Shown here one piece after another: positions 43,701-51,955 of a stretch of 64,000 bases of DNA; the first letter of the stretch is position 1; each line of letters begins with the position of its first letter. The translations under genes and the position numbers were made by a program. Source of the DNA: Hippopus hippopus (taxonomy: Eukaryota; Mollusca; Bivalvia; Cardiida; Cardiidae). Under the pieces are notes generated by a model that was not told where the DNA came from, made no database searches, and saw only the letters and a list, made by a program, of their open reading frames with translations. The stretch spans positions 17,954,255 to 18,018,254 of the forward strand of contig OX328109.1 of assembly GCA_946811185.2 (NCBI GenBank), read 5' to 3'.

Positions 43701-46700
43701 AGTATACTGGACTTTAAACTGGGGGGTGGGGTTTGCTGGTTCCAATCTCCAGCTTGGCCTTTCCAAAGACTGATGATAGTTATTGCAACAGCGTTCATCC
43801 TCTCTGACCATTGTTTTGACAATGGTTGTGTAAGAAAGCATCCAGTTGCTTTGAAAGAATACTGTTTGAAGTGATGGTAAAAAAAGTTCTAGGAAAAACA
43901 TGGATAGGCCCACTGACTGCCACACTATAACTGAAATGATGTTGAAAAGCCGAATTAAACACCATAGATAACATGTGCTACACCAAATTCAAAGATGTAT
44001 CAGGTGACAAATTAGACTGATTGACCGTATGGTGTTTAACGCCTTTTTCACCATTATTTCAATTATATCACAGCGGCCAGTGCACCTATCCATGCTTTCC
44101 TAGAGTTTCTGTTACCAGTACTCCACACAATATTCTTTCCAAGCCAATGGCTGCTTTCTCACATAACCAACGTCGAAACAATGGTCAACAGTAAGAGAGG
44201 AATGAATCCTGTCGTAATGACTATCATCAATCCTCAGAAAGAAATTGGCTGAGCCGGGGATTGAACCAGCAACCTCCTGTTCTCAAGTCCTGTGTGCCAT
44301 CAACTAAGCTAATGGAGCTCAGCGGGACAAATTAGATGTGAATCAATCGATGAAATTTGTCTCTGACAGGGCAAAAAACATTGTGGGAAAAGAAGAAAAT
44401 GCTGGTTACCAGCATTTTCTTCTTTTCCCACAATGTTTTCAAAAGGCTTCTTTCTCAGGGTTGTTAAATCATGGGAGTGAGTGGTAAAGGACTGAGCAAA
44501 GGCTAAAGCTAGCTCTACCAGTTCAATTTACAGTTTCCATTATTCACACTGTTCTCAATTCCCACCATCTCTAGAGGTGTTTATTATAGTCCCTTCATAA
44601 CTTGAAGAGTTCATTTAGAGTTTATTTTTTCACCTGTAAGCCTGCTTATAGATTACTACCTTAAATTGCTTATACATAAAGCTCACTACAAGACCTGATT
44701 GCACAAGAGCTTAACTCTTCACCACAGGACAAAATTTTAAACTTGTTTCACCTTTTACCACTGTATTACCACACAATCCTGAATTTTATCAACCCCAAGG
44801 CACAGGACTTTTGAAAACATTGTGGGAAAAGGAGAAAATGCTGGTTACCAGCATTTCTCCTTTTCACACTACGTTTTGTACCCTTTACAAGACATATGTC
44901 ATAATTTGTGCAACATTTAATTTCTTGTCTGCAAATGCGTTCAACTTGGACCAATCCGAAATTTTGTTGGTTGGTAAAGAGTTCATATGAAAGCATTTAC
45001 AAAAGACAAATAAAACATGGCTCAGACCTGGAACCTGTCTTTGAAAAGGTAGAAAATACTTTTGGAAATGGAGAAAATACTGGTCACTAGCATTTTCTCT
45101 TTTTACCACTGTATTTACAAAAGCTCCTTTTCAAAAGCTCATTTTCTCCTTTTCTCACAATGTTTTTTATCATCATGAGAAGAAGTGTCAATATTTCAGC
45201 TACATTTAATTTGTTGATGCCTGCAAATACTTTTTATTTAGAAAAGTCTCAAACTTTGTCATACTGTAAAAATCACATATATGGGATAAATCTAGAGCAG
45301 GGAAATATTTGCTTATCAGGTCATGGGGTTAACTGTAGTCATAAGCTGACTTCTCTTTTTATCATCTTTTCTATGTGTGTAATATGCTGTAAAACTTGAC
45401 TAAACCTCTTAGATGCCATGGGAAATTTTATTTGCTTAATAGGGCAGTGTAGGTAAGGATCAGACAGCACAAAATATCCAGTATCTTGTATGATATTTTG
45501 GTCAAAATAATCTTGGACTTGCACTTTTCTTTCTTACTACTTATCTGTAAGTGAATATCATGTCCACTAGCAGTTCAAGGAGTTATGGCCAAAGTCTTTG
45601 ATATATTAGTACAGTTTAACTCTTTACCAAACAACAAAATTTTGGATTTGACCAAATTGAAAGATTTGCAGACGTCAAACTACATGTACCTTAAAAGACA
45701 GGTTCTATCTTTCATAGAGTAGAAAGCATTGTTGAAAAAGGAGAAAATACTGGTCACCAGCATTTTCTTCTTTTTCTACAATGTTTTCAAAAGTTGTTTT
45801 CTTTAGAATCTTCAAAACTGGGGGGTGTACAGGGTTAAATCAACTCTCTATATTCATGAATACCCTTGGACATGGACAAGACAGCCTCTTTAAAACATTG
45901 GAGGAAGTGGAGCAACTGCTTGGTACTAGCATTAGCCTCCTTTTCCTACAATGTAATGTCATACAATTTGAGAAATCCTCTGTAAAAGTAACTTTGAAAG
46001 CTTTTCCATTACAAGTTTTAAATGAGCAGTAATTCGTTATTTCTTCAATAAAGGCCTTTAATATGTGAATATGCATGTATATGGCCCTTGAGGAAGAAGC
46101 AACAGTATTTCAGATCTGCAGCATGTTACATCAACTATGATTTAAAAAGCTCTTAACTGTTTAGTGGCGTTTACCAAACAATTTTGAGTTTTAATTGCCC
46201 TCTAGAAGAAGCCTTTTGAAAACATAGTGGAAAAAGAAGAAAATGCTGGTAACCAGCATTTTCTCCTTTTCCACCACTGTTTTCTACCCTGTCAAACAGC
46301 TTTAGTTCATTAGTACCACTTTCAGATTTGTTGACAGCAGATGCTCTCCATTTTAAAGAGGCTAAAATTTGAGGTTTAGGAAAGGGCTAATCCTATAATG
46401 CCAGATACAACCAATGGACATTTCAGGCCTTAACAATTACAATTTCAATGCTGCTCTTGTCTAAAATGTCTCGGCAAAGCTGAGTGTGAGTATAAAATCA
46501 GACTGCACATTTTGTGCAGTCTGATTGTGATCTACATTTGCTCCTATGAACTATAAGACACTTTAAGGGTTTAAGTGCCAGATGAGTTTACCAGATGAGT
46601 AAAAACAACCCAGATTTATCAGATGTTATGTACATAGTTACAAAAGCGAGTTTTAGAAATGTCCACAGCTTACTAAAAATTACCATGCAACATTCACATA

Positions 46701-49089
46701 TGGGGTCCTGCGTGGCTCAGAGTAGAACTTGCAACCTGGAGGCCCCAGGTTCGAGCCTCACTGGATCCATCTGGCTTTTTGTGGGAGTGTCAATGGGCAA
46801 GACACTTCAGTGCCTTAGCTGAGATATGACTGAAATTATGTGGTAAGCCGTATAATACACCATCCAATCAATCAAGCAACCAACACAATTGGTCACTCCA
46901 TTCAAGCATTAAGCATTAGATATTCGACTGACAAAATGTTGATTTCATTGATATCAATGACATAAAAGAATGACCATTCAAACAATTAGATCTTGTCTTT
47001 CAATATGAAGTCTTCCTATACAAATGCTTTGAAAAACTTCAATTCAGTGGTCAAAAGTTCCACATAGTCTCAGGGATCTCCCTAGCATCTGAAACTCAAG
47101 AGTAATTGACTCTTGGGCCACAAATTCCAAGAGTCAAATTGAAATTTTCAAGAGTCAAAATTGGTACAATGTCTTCATTTAACACAATCTAAATGTATCT
47201 CATAAAATGCTTTCGAATTTTTTATGGTTGTAACTATTCAGTAAATAAACACCTTAGAATCCTTATTTGATGACATTTGTTTTTCTTCCTATCTAGCAAG
47301 TACTGTATCTACAGTGGTCTGATTTTTTCTAATCAATCTAGCTTGGCATAGTTGCAAGTGGTCTGGATTGGAATTTTCGTGTCTATCAAGTGCACTTTTT
47401 TGGAAGTTGTTACTGCCAGAACTAGCAAATGGGTTTTTCTTTTTCCCATCTCGACACTAGGTACAATACATTAAGTCTGATTCATCTTCATATGACAACC
47501 ATTCAAAGTCTTTCAACTGTTCAGGTCTAAACTTTCTTTTAAATTTTGGTTTGGGTTGCATTTGTTCAGAAGGAGTTTCCTCCCGACAGCGTTTTTTTGA
47601 GCTGCCACCAAAGAATTGAAAGATGTCCTTTTGAGCCTTTTTTCCAGACTGTTTTCTGCAGGTAACACAGGCAGAATGTTGATACGCCAGTAACAGCACC
47701 TTTATACAAGTGTAATTGCAAACAATGTGAAAAGTGATAATATTTATTAAAATCAAACATCTTTAATTACCTTCGAGTGCTAAAAATTGTGCCGCAACCA
47801 AAGTATCGGCAAAACAAACTGCCATCTAGTGCAATTTAAATCATTCGTTCATTAAGAGACAATTATCACAAGGGGCAAATTGCTAATTAAAATCCCACCG
47901 CTAAATCTCTGTAAAGCTGACCGGCATTCTTTTATTAATCGCCATCATTTGATGTTTGTGTGTTTCAATTATAAATGTACACAAAAGTATGTCATGTATG
48001 TGTGTTTATCGGCGAAGTGCGTGTTGTATGGCTCTTTTCCACCATCGGCTACCGACCGTGTTACTGATAAGAAATACTCGTCGCTTATTGGTCGAAATCG
48101 GAATATTTCATTCAAGCGAAACTCCGCCTACGGCTTATATGGTTGACGCTAAAGCCAGAATTCGCGTGCGTCAATTTGACATATAGGATATTTTTTCGAG
48201 TGTCAAATCGGGGTCACTAGAGATTTTCAAGCGTCAAAACCCGAGGTCCCGGGTCAAAGGAGATCCCTGAGTCTGTGTCAAAACGAAGCTGGTGGTATGC
48301 CTCATTATTTTTCAAAAGAATAATATTTTGCCAGCTCCCATCCTCATTCCTGACACTGTATCTTTTATAGGAGTGCCCTTTTGGCAAGACACTTCAATGC
48401 TCCAATACTGGTAAACCTAGGGCACACAAGAGTGAGCTGTCCCTGTGATAAAAATAAAATGTTGTTGAAATCAGTGTGAAGCTCCCTTTAATTATCAACC
48501 ATGTGAAAACGGAAAGCTGATCATGTTCTATTTATAGCAAAGATACCATGAATCACGTGTATACATATTGACAATTTCCAGGTCACTGCAGATTACGTAA
48601 GTTTCAAAACATAAGATTATCTTACCCACAGACACGGATATTAAGGTGTGTCCAAATGTAGTGTGTGTTTTTATCAGGTCTTCCATCATATGGGGTTCTT
48701 CTATAAAGCTGAAACGACAGAAAAGTAACAGCAATGAGTGTAATGTTCTGATTTTTTTAACTGAAGGCAAAATTTCAACCTAAAATTCTGTACCTAATAT
48801 ATCGCGACTGCACTGTGATTATCCAATTTCTCAACATGTGGACATGTACCGACAAATAATTAAAGCCTACTCACCAAATCAGTGAACAAGACCCGCTAAT
48901 GATCGCATGCAACATCGAGACTGAGATGTTCTTAAACCTCCATTTTTGCTTCTCCGCTACCTTAGGTGTGCACCTTGCACTGATCAAACTTACAATCCAA
49001 AAGAAAATTGAAGACACTGTTGAAATGAGAATACCCTGTTTAGCACCTGCAAGGCCCGTGGGCCAAATTTCAAGTGTACTATTCGCCAT
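37515..49089 (-). CDS. TLCD2: TLC domain-containing protein, TLCD1/TLCD2 type, complete
   Basis: Five exons join cleanly: 49089-48875, 48708-48626, 41105-41023, 39204-39033 and 37717-37515. They total 756 bases, 251 residues plus stop, close to the ~247 of vertebrate TLCD1. Expected role from the family: a plasma-membrane TLC-domain protein affecting membrane phospholipid composition and fluidity. Several hydrophobic segments are visible. Family blocks include SGSCSLI, GYFLYDTVDML, FELLLHHIV (the HH of the TLC domain), a VGYAVLALIVELNSIFLHLR block and LLHSDFLRKK near the C-terminus. The VE.NS..LHLR block fits TLCD2 slightly better than TLCD1, from remembered human sequences. Intron 2 (~7.5 kb) and introns 3 and 4 are packed with MITEs. 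A lysine-rich cytosolic tail (KKDSIKKEE) ends the protein. Confidence 0.93.
38045..38273 (+). mobile_element. MITE-A copy in TLCD intron 4
   Basis: GACTCTACCCGAATTGAAAG, palindrome GGAGGAAATGCTGATTACC, right end GATTGTGTGGTAAAGGATTG. A weaker left-half piece lies at 37762-37885. Confidence 0.85.
38585..38798 (+). mobile_element. MITE-A copy, palindrome mostly deleted
   Basis: TAACCCTTGACACTGCACCAG, GGTCCAAACTGAAAGTATAG, then only CATTGCAGTTACCCGCAC at the centre. The end is AACAGTGTGGGAAAGGGTTAA-like with TTAA. Confidence 0.75.
38810..38895 (+). mobile_element. MITE-B hairpin fragment
   Basis: GCCAGTACAGATCATGATCAG and GTAGTCTGATCTTTGATC. Core plus a short left flank. Confidence 0.6.
39033..39204 (-). 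CDS. TLCD2: TLCD exon 4
   Basis: 172 bases from phase 0 to phase 1. It encodes two membrane segments around YVGYAVLALIVELNSIFLHL, then RTNHFFRLNSLINLG. The acceptor is TTACAG and the donor is GTAAGT. A fold-back element begins about 50 bases upstream of the exon, at 39255. Confidence 0.94.
39255..39640. mobile_element. Fold-back element in TLCD intron 3
   Basis: GGTGTTAAAATGCATTTAAAT at 39290 is matched in reverse by AATGCATTTTAACACCTGC at 39589-39608. Matching continues outward (TTAAAGGCCC / near 39620-39640) and inward through CATCTTCAC / GTGAAGATG. A third copy of the right arm lies at 42475-42572. Confidence 0.75.
39662..39866 (+). mobile_element. MITE-A copy
   Basis: GAACTCCTTTCCACGCAACAA, a good palindrome with four bases missing from one arm (CCAGCATCTCC), and a weak right end. 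Confidence 0.85.
39867..40765. other. TLCD intron sequence, nothing recognised
   Basis: Around 40090-40600 are phrases such as AAGAGCGCCACATGCAGGTG and AACGAGAACGGTAGATTTTC that may belong to an interspersed repeat seen only once here. No frame or termini. Confidence 0.3.
40769..40996 (-). mobile_element. MITE-A copy
   Basis: TTAACCCTTTACCACACAAT to GCCGTCTGGTAAAGAGTTA. It ends ~25 bases before TLCD exon 3, so its end must be close to the 5' splice site of intron 3 on the minus strand. Confidence 0.9.
41023..41105 (-). CDS. TLCD2: TLCD exon 3
   Basis: 83 bases from phase 1 to phase 0. It encodes GYFLYDTVDMLIYQRTR and FELLLHHIV, the TLC-domain core with its histidine pair. The acceptor is TTTCAG and the donor is GTAAGT. 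Confidence 0.95.
41250..41385. repeat. Fold-back, imperfect palindrome
   Basis: AAATTTATTTCATCGAGAGAAC is mirrored by GTTCATGAGATGAAATAAATT. Inner AACATCATTGGTAATATTTTC is mirrored by GAAAATATCATGGATGATG. Confidence 0.75.
41770..42030 (+). mobile_element. MITE-A with a second MITE-A inside its palindrome
   Basis: The outer copy reads GAAAAGGTAGAAAACATTG to GAAGAAAATGTGA, then resumes at CTGGTGATTTCTGCTTTTCC. The inner copy runs from TTTACTCTTTACCAAATGAC to GATTGTGTGGTAAAGGGTTAA (~41811-41961) and has itself lost its palindrome. Confidence 0.75.
42077..42306 (-). mobile_element. MITE-A copy
   Basis: TTAACTCTTTACTGCACAAT to GTTATTTGGTTACGAGTTAA, palindrome GGAGGAAATGCTGGTAACC. The left ~55 bases plus 26 bases of flank recur at 50325-50402. 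Confidence 0.9.
42356..42690 (+). repeat. Direct repeat, two ~108-bp units around a fold-back arm
   Basis: CTAATTTCTTGGTCTCACTA ... GAGTTCAAAAACAAATTATC at 42356-42463 recurs at 42579-42690 with few changes. Between them lies an arm related to the fold-back at 39255-39640. Confidence 0.75.
43160..43395 (-). mobile_element. SINE family T copy
   Basis: Read in reverse, CAGGTTTGATTCCCCAGC is the B box and GAGCTTGAACCCAAGAGG precedes it. The body GAAGCCACTGGCTGCATTC matches the copy at 44028. The A box is blurred. Confidence 0.7.
43480..43631 (-). mobile_element. MITE-A copy, left part missing
   Basis: It starts within the palindrome (ACTGGCTACCAGCATTTTC) and ends CATTAGGTATAGAGTTAA. It shares its TTAA with the following copy. 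Confidence 0.75.
43677..43972 (+). mobile_element. SINE inserted in MITE-A
   Basis: GAGCTCATTAGCACAGTTGG is the tRNA-like head, GCTGGTTCCAATCTCC the B box, and AAGCCGAATTAAACACCATAG the tail. It is oriented opposite to the neighbour at 44028. Confidence 0.75.
44028..44320 (-). mobile_element. SINE family T, full-length copy
   Basis: On the minus strand: GAGCTCCATTAGCTTAGTTG (A-box region), GCTGGTTCAATCCCCGGCTC (B box), then TTTCTTTCTGAGGATTGATG, TTACGACAGGATTCATTCC and a tail GGCGTTAAACACCATACG. Length ~290. It is the best SINE copy in the window. Confidence 0.85.
44711..44750 (+). mobile_element. MITE-A left tip
   Basis: TTAACTCTTCACCACAGGAC then AAAATTTTAAACTTGTTTCA. It is cut where the next copy begins. 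Confidence 0.65.
44751..44984 (-). mobile_element. MITE-A copy
   Basis: ACCACTGTATTACCACACAAT to TTGGTTGGTAAAGAGTTC. One base is missing from a palindrome arm (CCAGCATTTCTCC). Confidence 0.88.
44985..45275. mobile_element. Two decayed MITE-A pieces
   Basis: ATGAAAGCATTTACAAAAGAC to CTTTTTACCACTGTATTTAC is plus-oriented. CATTTTCTCCTTTTCTCAC to CTTTGTCATACTGTAAAAA is minus-oriented. Both lack clear ends. Confidence 0.65.
45616..45838 (+). mobile_element. MITE-A copy
   Basis: TTAACTCTTTACCAAACAAC to GGGGGTGTACAGGGTTAA, palindrome GAGAAAATACTGGTCACCAG. Both TTAA motifs are present. A decayed piece of another copy follows at 45840-45960. Confidence 0.9.
46153..46390 (-). mobile_element. MITE-A copy
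   Basis: TTAACTGTTTAGTGGCGTTTA to GAGGTTTAGGAAAGGGCTAA, with a palindrome GAAGAAAATGCTGGTAACC. Confidence 0.82.
46480..46575 (+). mobile_element. MITE-B hairpin fragment
   Basis: AAAATCAGACTGCACATTTTG with GCAGTCTGATTGTGATCTAC, then a trailing TTTAAGGGTTTAAG like the family's right tip. Confidence 0.65.
46700..46885 (+). mobile_element. SINE family S copy
   Basis: TGCGTGGCTCAGAGTAGAAC (A-box region), CCCCAGGTTCGAGCCTC (B box), GGCAAGACACTTCAGTGCC in the body, and a tail AATACACCATCCAATCAATC. It sits in TLCD intron 2. Confidence 0.85.
47071..48269 (-). mobile_element. hAT-like element, 1199 bp, TSD AGTCT
   Basis: Eleven-base perfect ends CAGGGATCTCC at 47071 and its complement ending at 48269, flanked by AGTCT at 47066-47070 and 48270-48274. 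Sub-terminal CAAGAGTCAAA and TTTTCAAGCGTC motifs are inverted. It carries a zinc-finger N-terminal exon on the minus strand but no catalytic domain, so it moves, if at all, with help from a full copy elsewhere. Confidence 0.88.
47288..47756 (-). pseudogene. Zinc-finger N-terminal domain of a ZNF862/KIAA1586-like hAT transposase, one stop codon
   Basis: A frame open for ~99 codons holds KKAQKDIFQFFGG, then KRKFRPEQLKDFEWLSYEDE and LMYCT, a TAG at 47457-47459, then in the same frame CRDGKKKNPFASSGSNNFQK and SALDRHENSNPDH. The W-L-x-Y...YC..C...NPF..G..NF....L..HE....H pattern is the TTF/BED-like finger found at the start of these transposases. One nonsense change separates the two halves. The protein ends soon after (DTVLAR-stop), before any RNaseH-like domain. 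Confidence 0.75.
48365..48480 (+). mobile_element. SINE family S, 3' body only
   Basis: GAGTGCCCTTTTGGCAAGAC, GGCACACAAGAGTGAGCTGT and AAAATGTTGTTGAAATCAG match the second half of the copies at 46700 and 54685. It ends ~145 bases from TLCD exon 2. Confidence 0.65.
48626..48708 (-). CDS. TLCD2: TLCD exon 2
   Basis: 83 bases from phase 2 to phase 1. It encodes EEPHMMEDLIKTHTTFGHTL, aligning with the P.M..D......SG..L stretch before the GYF..D motif. The acceptor is TTTCAG and the donor is GTAAGA. The intron to exon 1 is only 166 bases. Confidence 0.9.
48875..49089 (-). CDS. TLCD2: TLCD exon 1
   Basis: 215 bases ending in phase 2 at a GTGAGT donor. It starts MANSTLEIWP, with a hydrophobic segment (ILISTVSSIFFWIVSLI) and then WRFKNISVSMLHAIISGSCS, aligning to the WRWHN..VS..H.IVSG block of TLCD1. 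The first in-frame ATG was chosen. Nothing upstream looks like a longer start. Confidence 0.92.
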
Positions 49090-50090
49090 TAAATGATTGT
49101 TACTATGTTTTTCACCCAGTTACACAAATATTCCCAAAGTTCACATGACCTCAATTTCAATCTGTCAATCGAATGTCTCGGAGTTTTCCCCAATATAAAA
49201 ATAGCGGTTGTCAGTCTACCGGTTACCAAAGAGTTATACTACACCGTACCGTACAGTACGTTAAAGCGGTCGATACGTTCTTGAAAAATATGATAACTTG
49301 TCTTGGAATTTGGAATTCGAGTTGAATTTAAAACGGTTGCTGAAACTGTCTTCATCATCGAACGTTAAAGTTAAGTAAAAAAAAACTTTACGATTAACAA
49401 TTATACCTCTTAAAGGGGCCTTTTCAGATTCTTATTATTATACCAAACTTCAAAACGCGTTATAGGCCTATGGCTTAATTTATTATTTATTATTAGATCA
49501 AAATATGAAAGAGGGGTGGAAAAAAAAGAGTAATGATAATAAAATAAAAATAAATAAATAATAAAATAAAATAAATATGAAAAGATGTGAAAATAATGTA
49601 ACACAGAATAAATTGCTCGTTTGGAGCCACTTCTCGTTTGGCAATATTCAGTGTTGTAAACAGGGATACCAATCGCATAACGTCGTCTGCAGGATCAGGG
49701 ATCGTAAATTATACACTTTATTATATACGACCCCCGGTAGGATGAATCTTCTCTTCAAAAAATGCCAGTACTAGTGGGCTTTAACCGGGAAGTTCAAGAT
49801 TATTTCAATAGGAGCATATACTCAAAAAGAAAACAACACTGTCAAACCGGGAGGACACAGAGTTGCTTAGAAATAACCGTGACAGGCATATGTGTTTTGA
49901 CAAACTTAGTCCCCTATAGGCCTAACCTACACAATAGGTTAAAGAGTGTGAAGATTGAAAAAAAAAAGTGCCTCTAGGTTTGATAAGAATTTTTATTGCA
50001 GTTTTAATTGCTTTTGGCGATGAAATTATTTTATTACAGCTATGCATGTCTATTGACATACATATATAATGCCACCGTTATATAACCTAA
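49090..50090. other. TLCD upstream region and AT-rich stretch
   Basis: The first ~300 bases above the TLCD start should contain its 5' UTR and promoter. GTACCGTACAGTACG-like palindromic bases at 49245-49262 are the only notable motif. 49490-49580 is an AAAAT/TTTTA-rich low-complexity run. Nothing else was recognised. Confidence 0.3.
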
Positions 50091-50094
50091 CATA

Positions 50095-50430
50095 AATGAA
50101 CAATACTCTGGCAAGATGAGGTTAAATACATCTTCATGACTTGCCTAGACCCAGGCTACTCCATGACCCAAAAATACCTAGAAATACATGACATAATCAT
50201 GTAATAATTCATTCATAAAACCCATTTTGTTTAACAAACAACTGAATTATGAGATAGAATAGTCCTTAGACAAGCAGAAAATTTATAAATAGCAAAGGCT
50301 TTGATCCGTGTCAGCCTGCGCGAACTGCCTACTGCTCCTCTTTAACCAATAACTCTTAACCACACAATTCCAAGTGTTGACGAACCTGAAGGAGTACTCT
50401 TTTCCCCCTTTTCACAGAGCATGACTTAAA
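50095..50430 (+). mobile_element. MITE-C copy with an inserted MITE-A fragment
   Basis: AATACTCTGGCAAGATGAGG to CCTTTTCACAGAGCATGACT. The core's second half is replaced at 50325-50402 by the left end of a MITE-A plus flank. Confidence 0.75.
50325..50402 (-). mobile_element. MITE-A tip plus flank, duplicate of 42051-42130
   Basis: TGCCTACTGCTCCTCTTTAAC and then AACTCTTAACCACACAATTCC to CTGAAGGAGTACT match the other locus even outside the MITE boundary. The block was therefore copied with its surroundings and did not transpose by itself. Confidence 0.75.
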
Positions 50431-50664
50431 TGCATGCCTTGAAAGCAAGGGAATTAGACACAAATCTGTGTAAGCGCGTGAACTTGCAATGTATTGTTTT
50501 ACACACAAATGCGTTACTGATTTAAGTCGCTGAGCAGCTACGGTTTCTGAAAACAATTACAGTTCTCAGTTCCATGTTTAACAGATACACCAAAGGACTT
50601 TTAAAAAGCAAATATTAAAATTCATAAAATACGCTCAATTAGCTCAGAGCAATACCCGTCTATT

Positions 50665-50878
50665 TTAACCCTTACGCTGCCAAGCGCGACTCACTGACTT
50701 TTTGCGGACATCGTAGATCAAGATCAGACTGCACAGAACGTGCAGTCTGATCTTGGATCTACACTGCCCGATAAGGAGATATTTTTCCGCTAAAAATACC
50801 TTTGAAATAGGAAAATTTGGGTTATTCCTATCGGCTTTAAAAATTTTCATTTGTTTTGTTTAGCTGGATAAGGGTTAA
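50665..50878 (+). mobile_element. MITE-B reference copy
   Basis: 214 bases with TTAA at both ends: TTAACCCTTACGCTGCCAAG and TTTAGCTGGATAAGGGTTAA. The centre GTAGATCAAGATCAGACTGC and its partner GCAGTCTGATCTTGGATCTAC form a ~45-base hairpin around AGAAC. The TTAA-CCCTT terminus recalls piggyBac-type ends. Confidence 0.92.
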
Positions 50879-50879
50879 A

Positions 50880-51955
50880 GTTGCAATTGATAGCGAGTGT
50901 AGAGCTCTACATTTTGCTGCTATACATGCAGAGCATCTTCGCCTCAGGGAGAGCACAATGTTTGCTATCATTGGCAGAGGAATGTTATTATGTTCATCTA
51001 TCAAAGTATTACTAAGTTCATTTACGTTCCTCGGCGGTTGACGACGAGCGTAAATTTGTCTACACAGCTCATCCCAGACATGCTTAATCGGAGACATGTC
51101 TGGGGAAAAAAAGGCAGCTAGTGTGGCACTGGAATTCTGTTTGCTACTAGAAAATTTACAGTGAGGCCAGGAGTATGAGCTGGGGCATTGTCATGTTGGT
51201 AGATTAAGTTCCATCTCCTGTAATTTTGACGTAAAAAGGGCAGAACGTTCTCAATGTGGCTTCTAGCATTTACGTTTCCGTTTAAGATAACAGGGTCAGT
51301 TTTGTTAAACTGGGTGACACCAGCCCAGACGTGAACACTGCAACTATTGATTGATTTTCCGTTTATTTATCGTCGCAACCGGTTGGTCATATGGGCGATG
51401 CCCTCTGAAGGCTTTTAGTTTTGTTACGGAGATAGTGCGAGATACAGGACGAAACTCCTCTTAAGTTACGTTTAGTTCTTTAACGCGCTCGGTCTAAAGC
51501 ACCGTCCCACGGAGCTTCGGTTCAACGTCTCATCCGAAAGACTTTTAGTAATTTCAGATGGTCAGTTGTGGGGCTCGAACTCACACCCTCAATTTACCCA
51601 AGACTTGATGTTTACCAGTCTTACGCTCTACCACTAGAGGTATGTGGGCTGGCCACACTGTCACTACCAATACTTATGGACACGTTCTCTGAACATCGAT
51701 GGCTGCGTTCACGATACACTCGCGTACGACCGTCGCAGTTTTGCACGTTAAATTTAAATAAATCAGTAAAGAAAACCGATCGCCACTGTCTGCGATTCCA
51801 TCGTAAGTGAGTACGAGCCCAGTTTAAGCGCCTTGCCTCATGTCTGTCAGTCAGAATGTGGCCTGTTTTAGTTTGAGGCAACGCTTTTCTAGCTAATTCT
51901 ACATCGTCTGTACGTGCATGGATCAGGTATCTGGAATGAAATAATTTGATTTTTT
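50880..51955 (-). pseudogene. Tc1/mariner transposase, broken by SINE and frameshift
   Basis: On the minus strand: LTDRHEARRLNWARTHLRWN, RRQWRSVFFTDLFKFNV (first catalytic Asp kept), then a SINE, then VHVWAGVTQFNKTDPVIL, LIYQHDNAPAHTPG (second Asp kept), a stop and frameshift, then DMSPIKHVWDELCRQI. Tc1 proteins have PIEHLW here, so the third catalytic residue E is replaced by K. The N-terminal helix-turn-helix part was not found. Inverted terminal repeats were not identified. A MITE-B abuts the C-terminal end. Confidence 0.85.
51352..51655 (-). mobile_element. tRNA-derived SINE inside the transposase, Meta-like body
   Basis: Read on the minus strand: CTCTAGTGGTAGAGCGTAAG (A box), GTGTGAGTTCGAGCCCC (B box), then a body with TTTCGGATGAGACGTTGAAC and GCGCTCGGTCTAAAG-type sequence. 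The GGATGAGACGTTAAACCG block is one I associate with the MetaSINE superfamily described in bivalves, from memory. It differs from families S and T. Confidence 0.75.

Larger units (their letters stand above)
43628..44493 (+). mobile_element. MITE-A copy split by two SINEs
   Basis: The left part TTAACTCTTTACCATATGAC to CAACATCAAAGC and the right part GACAAATTAGATGTGAATC to GGGAGTGAGTGGTAAAGGAC frame 43677-44320. With the SINEs removed the parts add up to a normal MITE-A. Confidence 0.78.

Noticed and set aside
44028..44320. A functional tRNA at the end of the minus-strand SINE
   Set aside because: The tRNA-like part has mismatched stems and is followed by the SINE body shared with other copies.
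45781..46076. Paired plus and minus frames of ~80 codons
   Set aside because: They overlap a decayed MITE-A piece and show no domain.
49410..49678. Hydrophobic Phe/Tyr-rich frames resembling membrane proteins
   Set aside because: They are translations of an AAAATAAAAT low-complexity tract.
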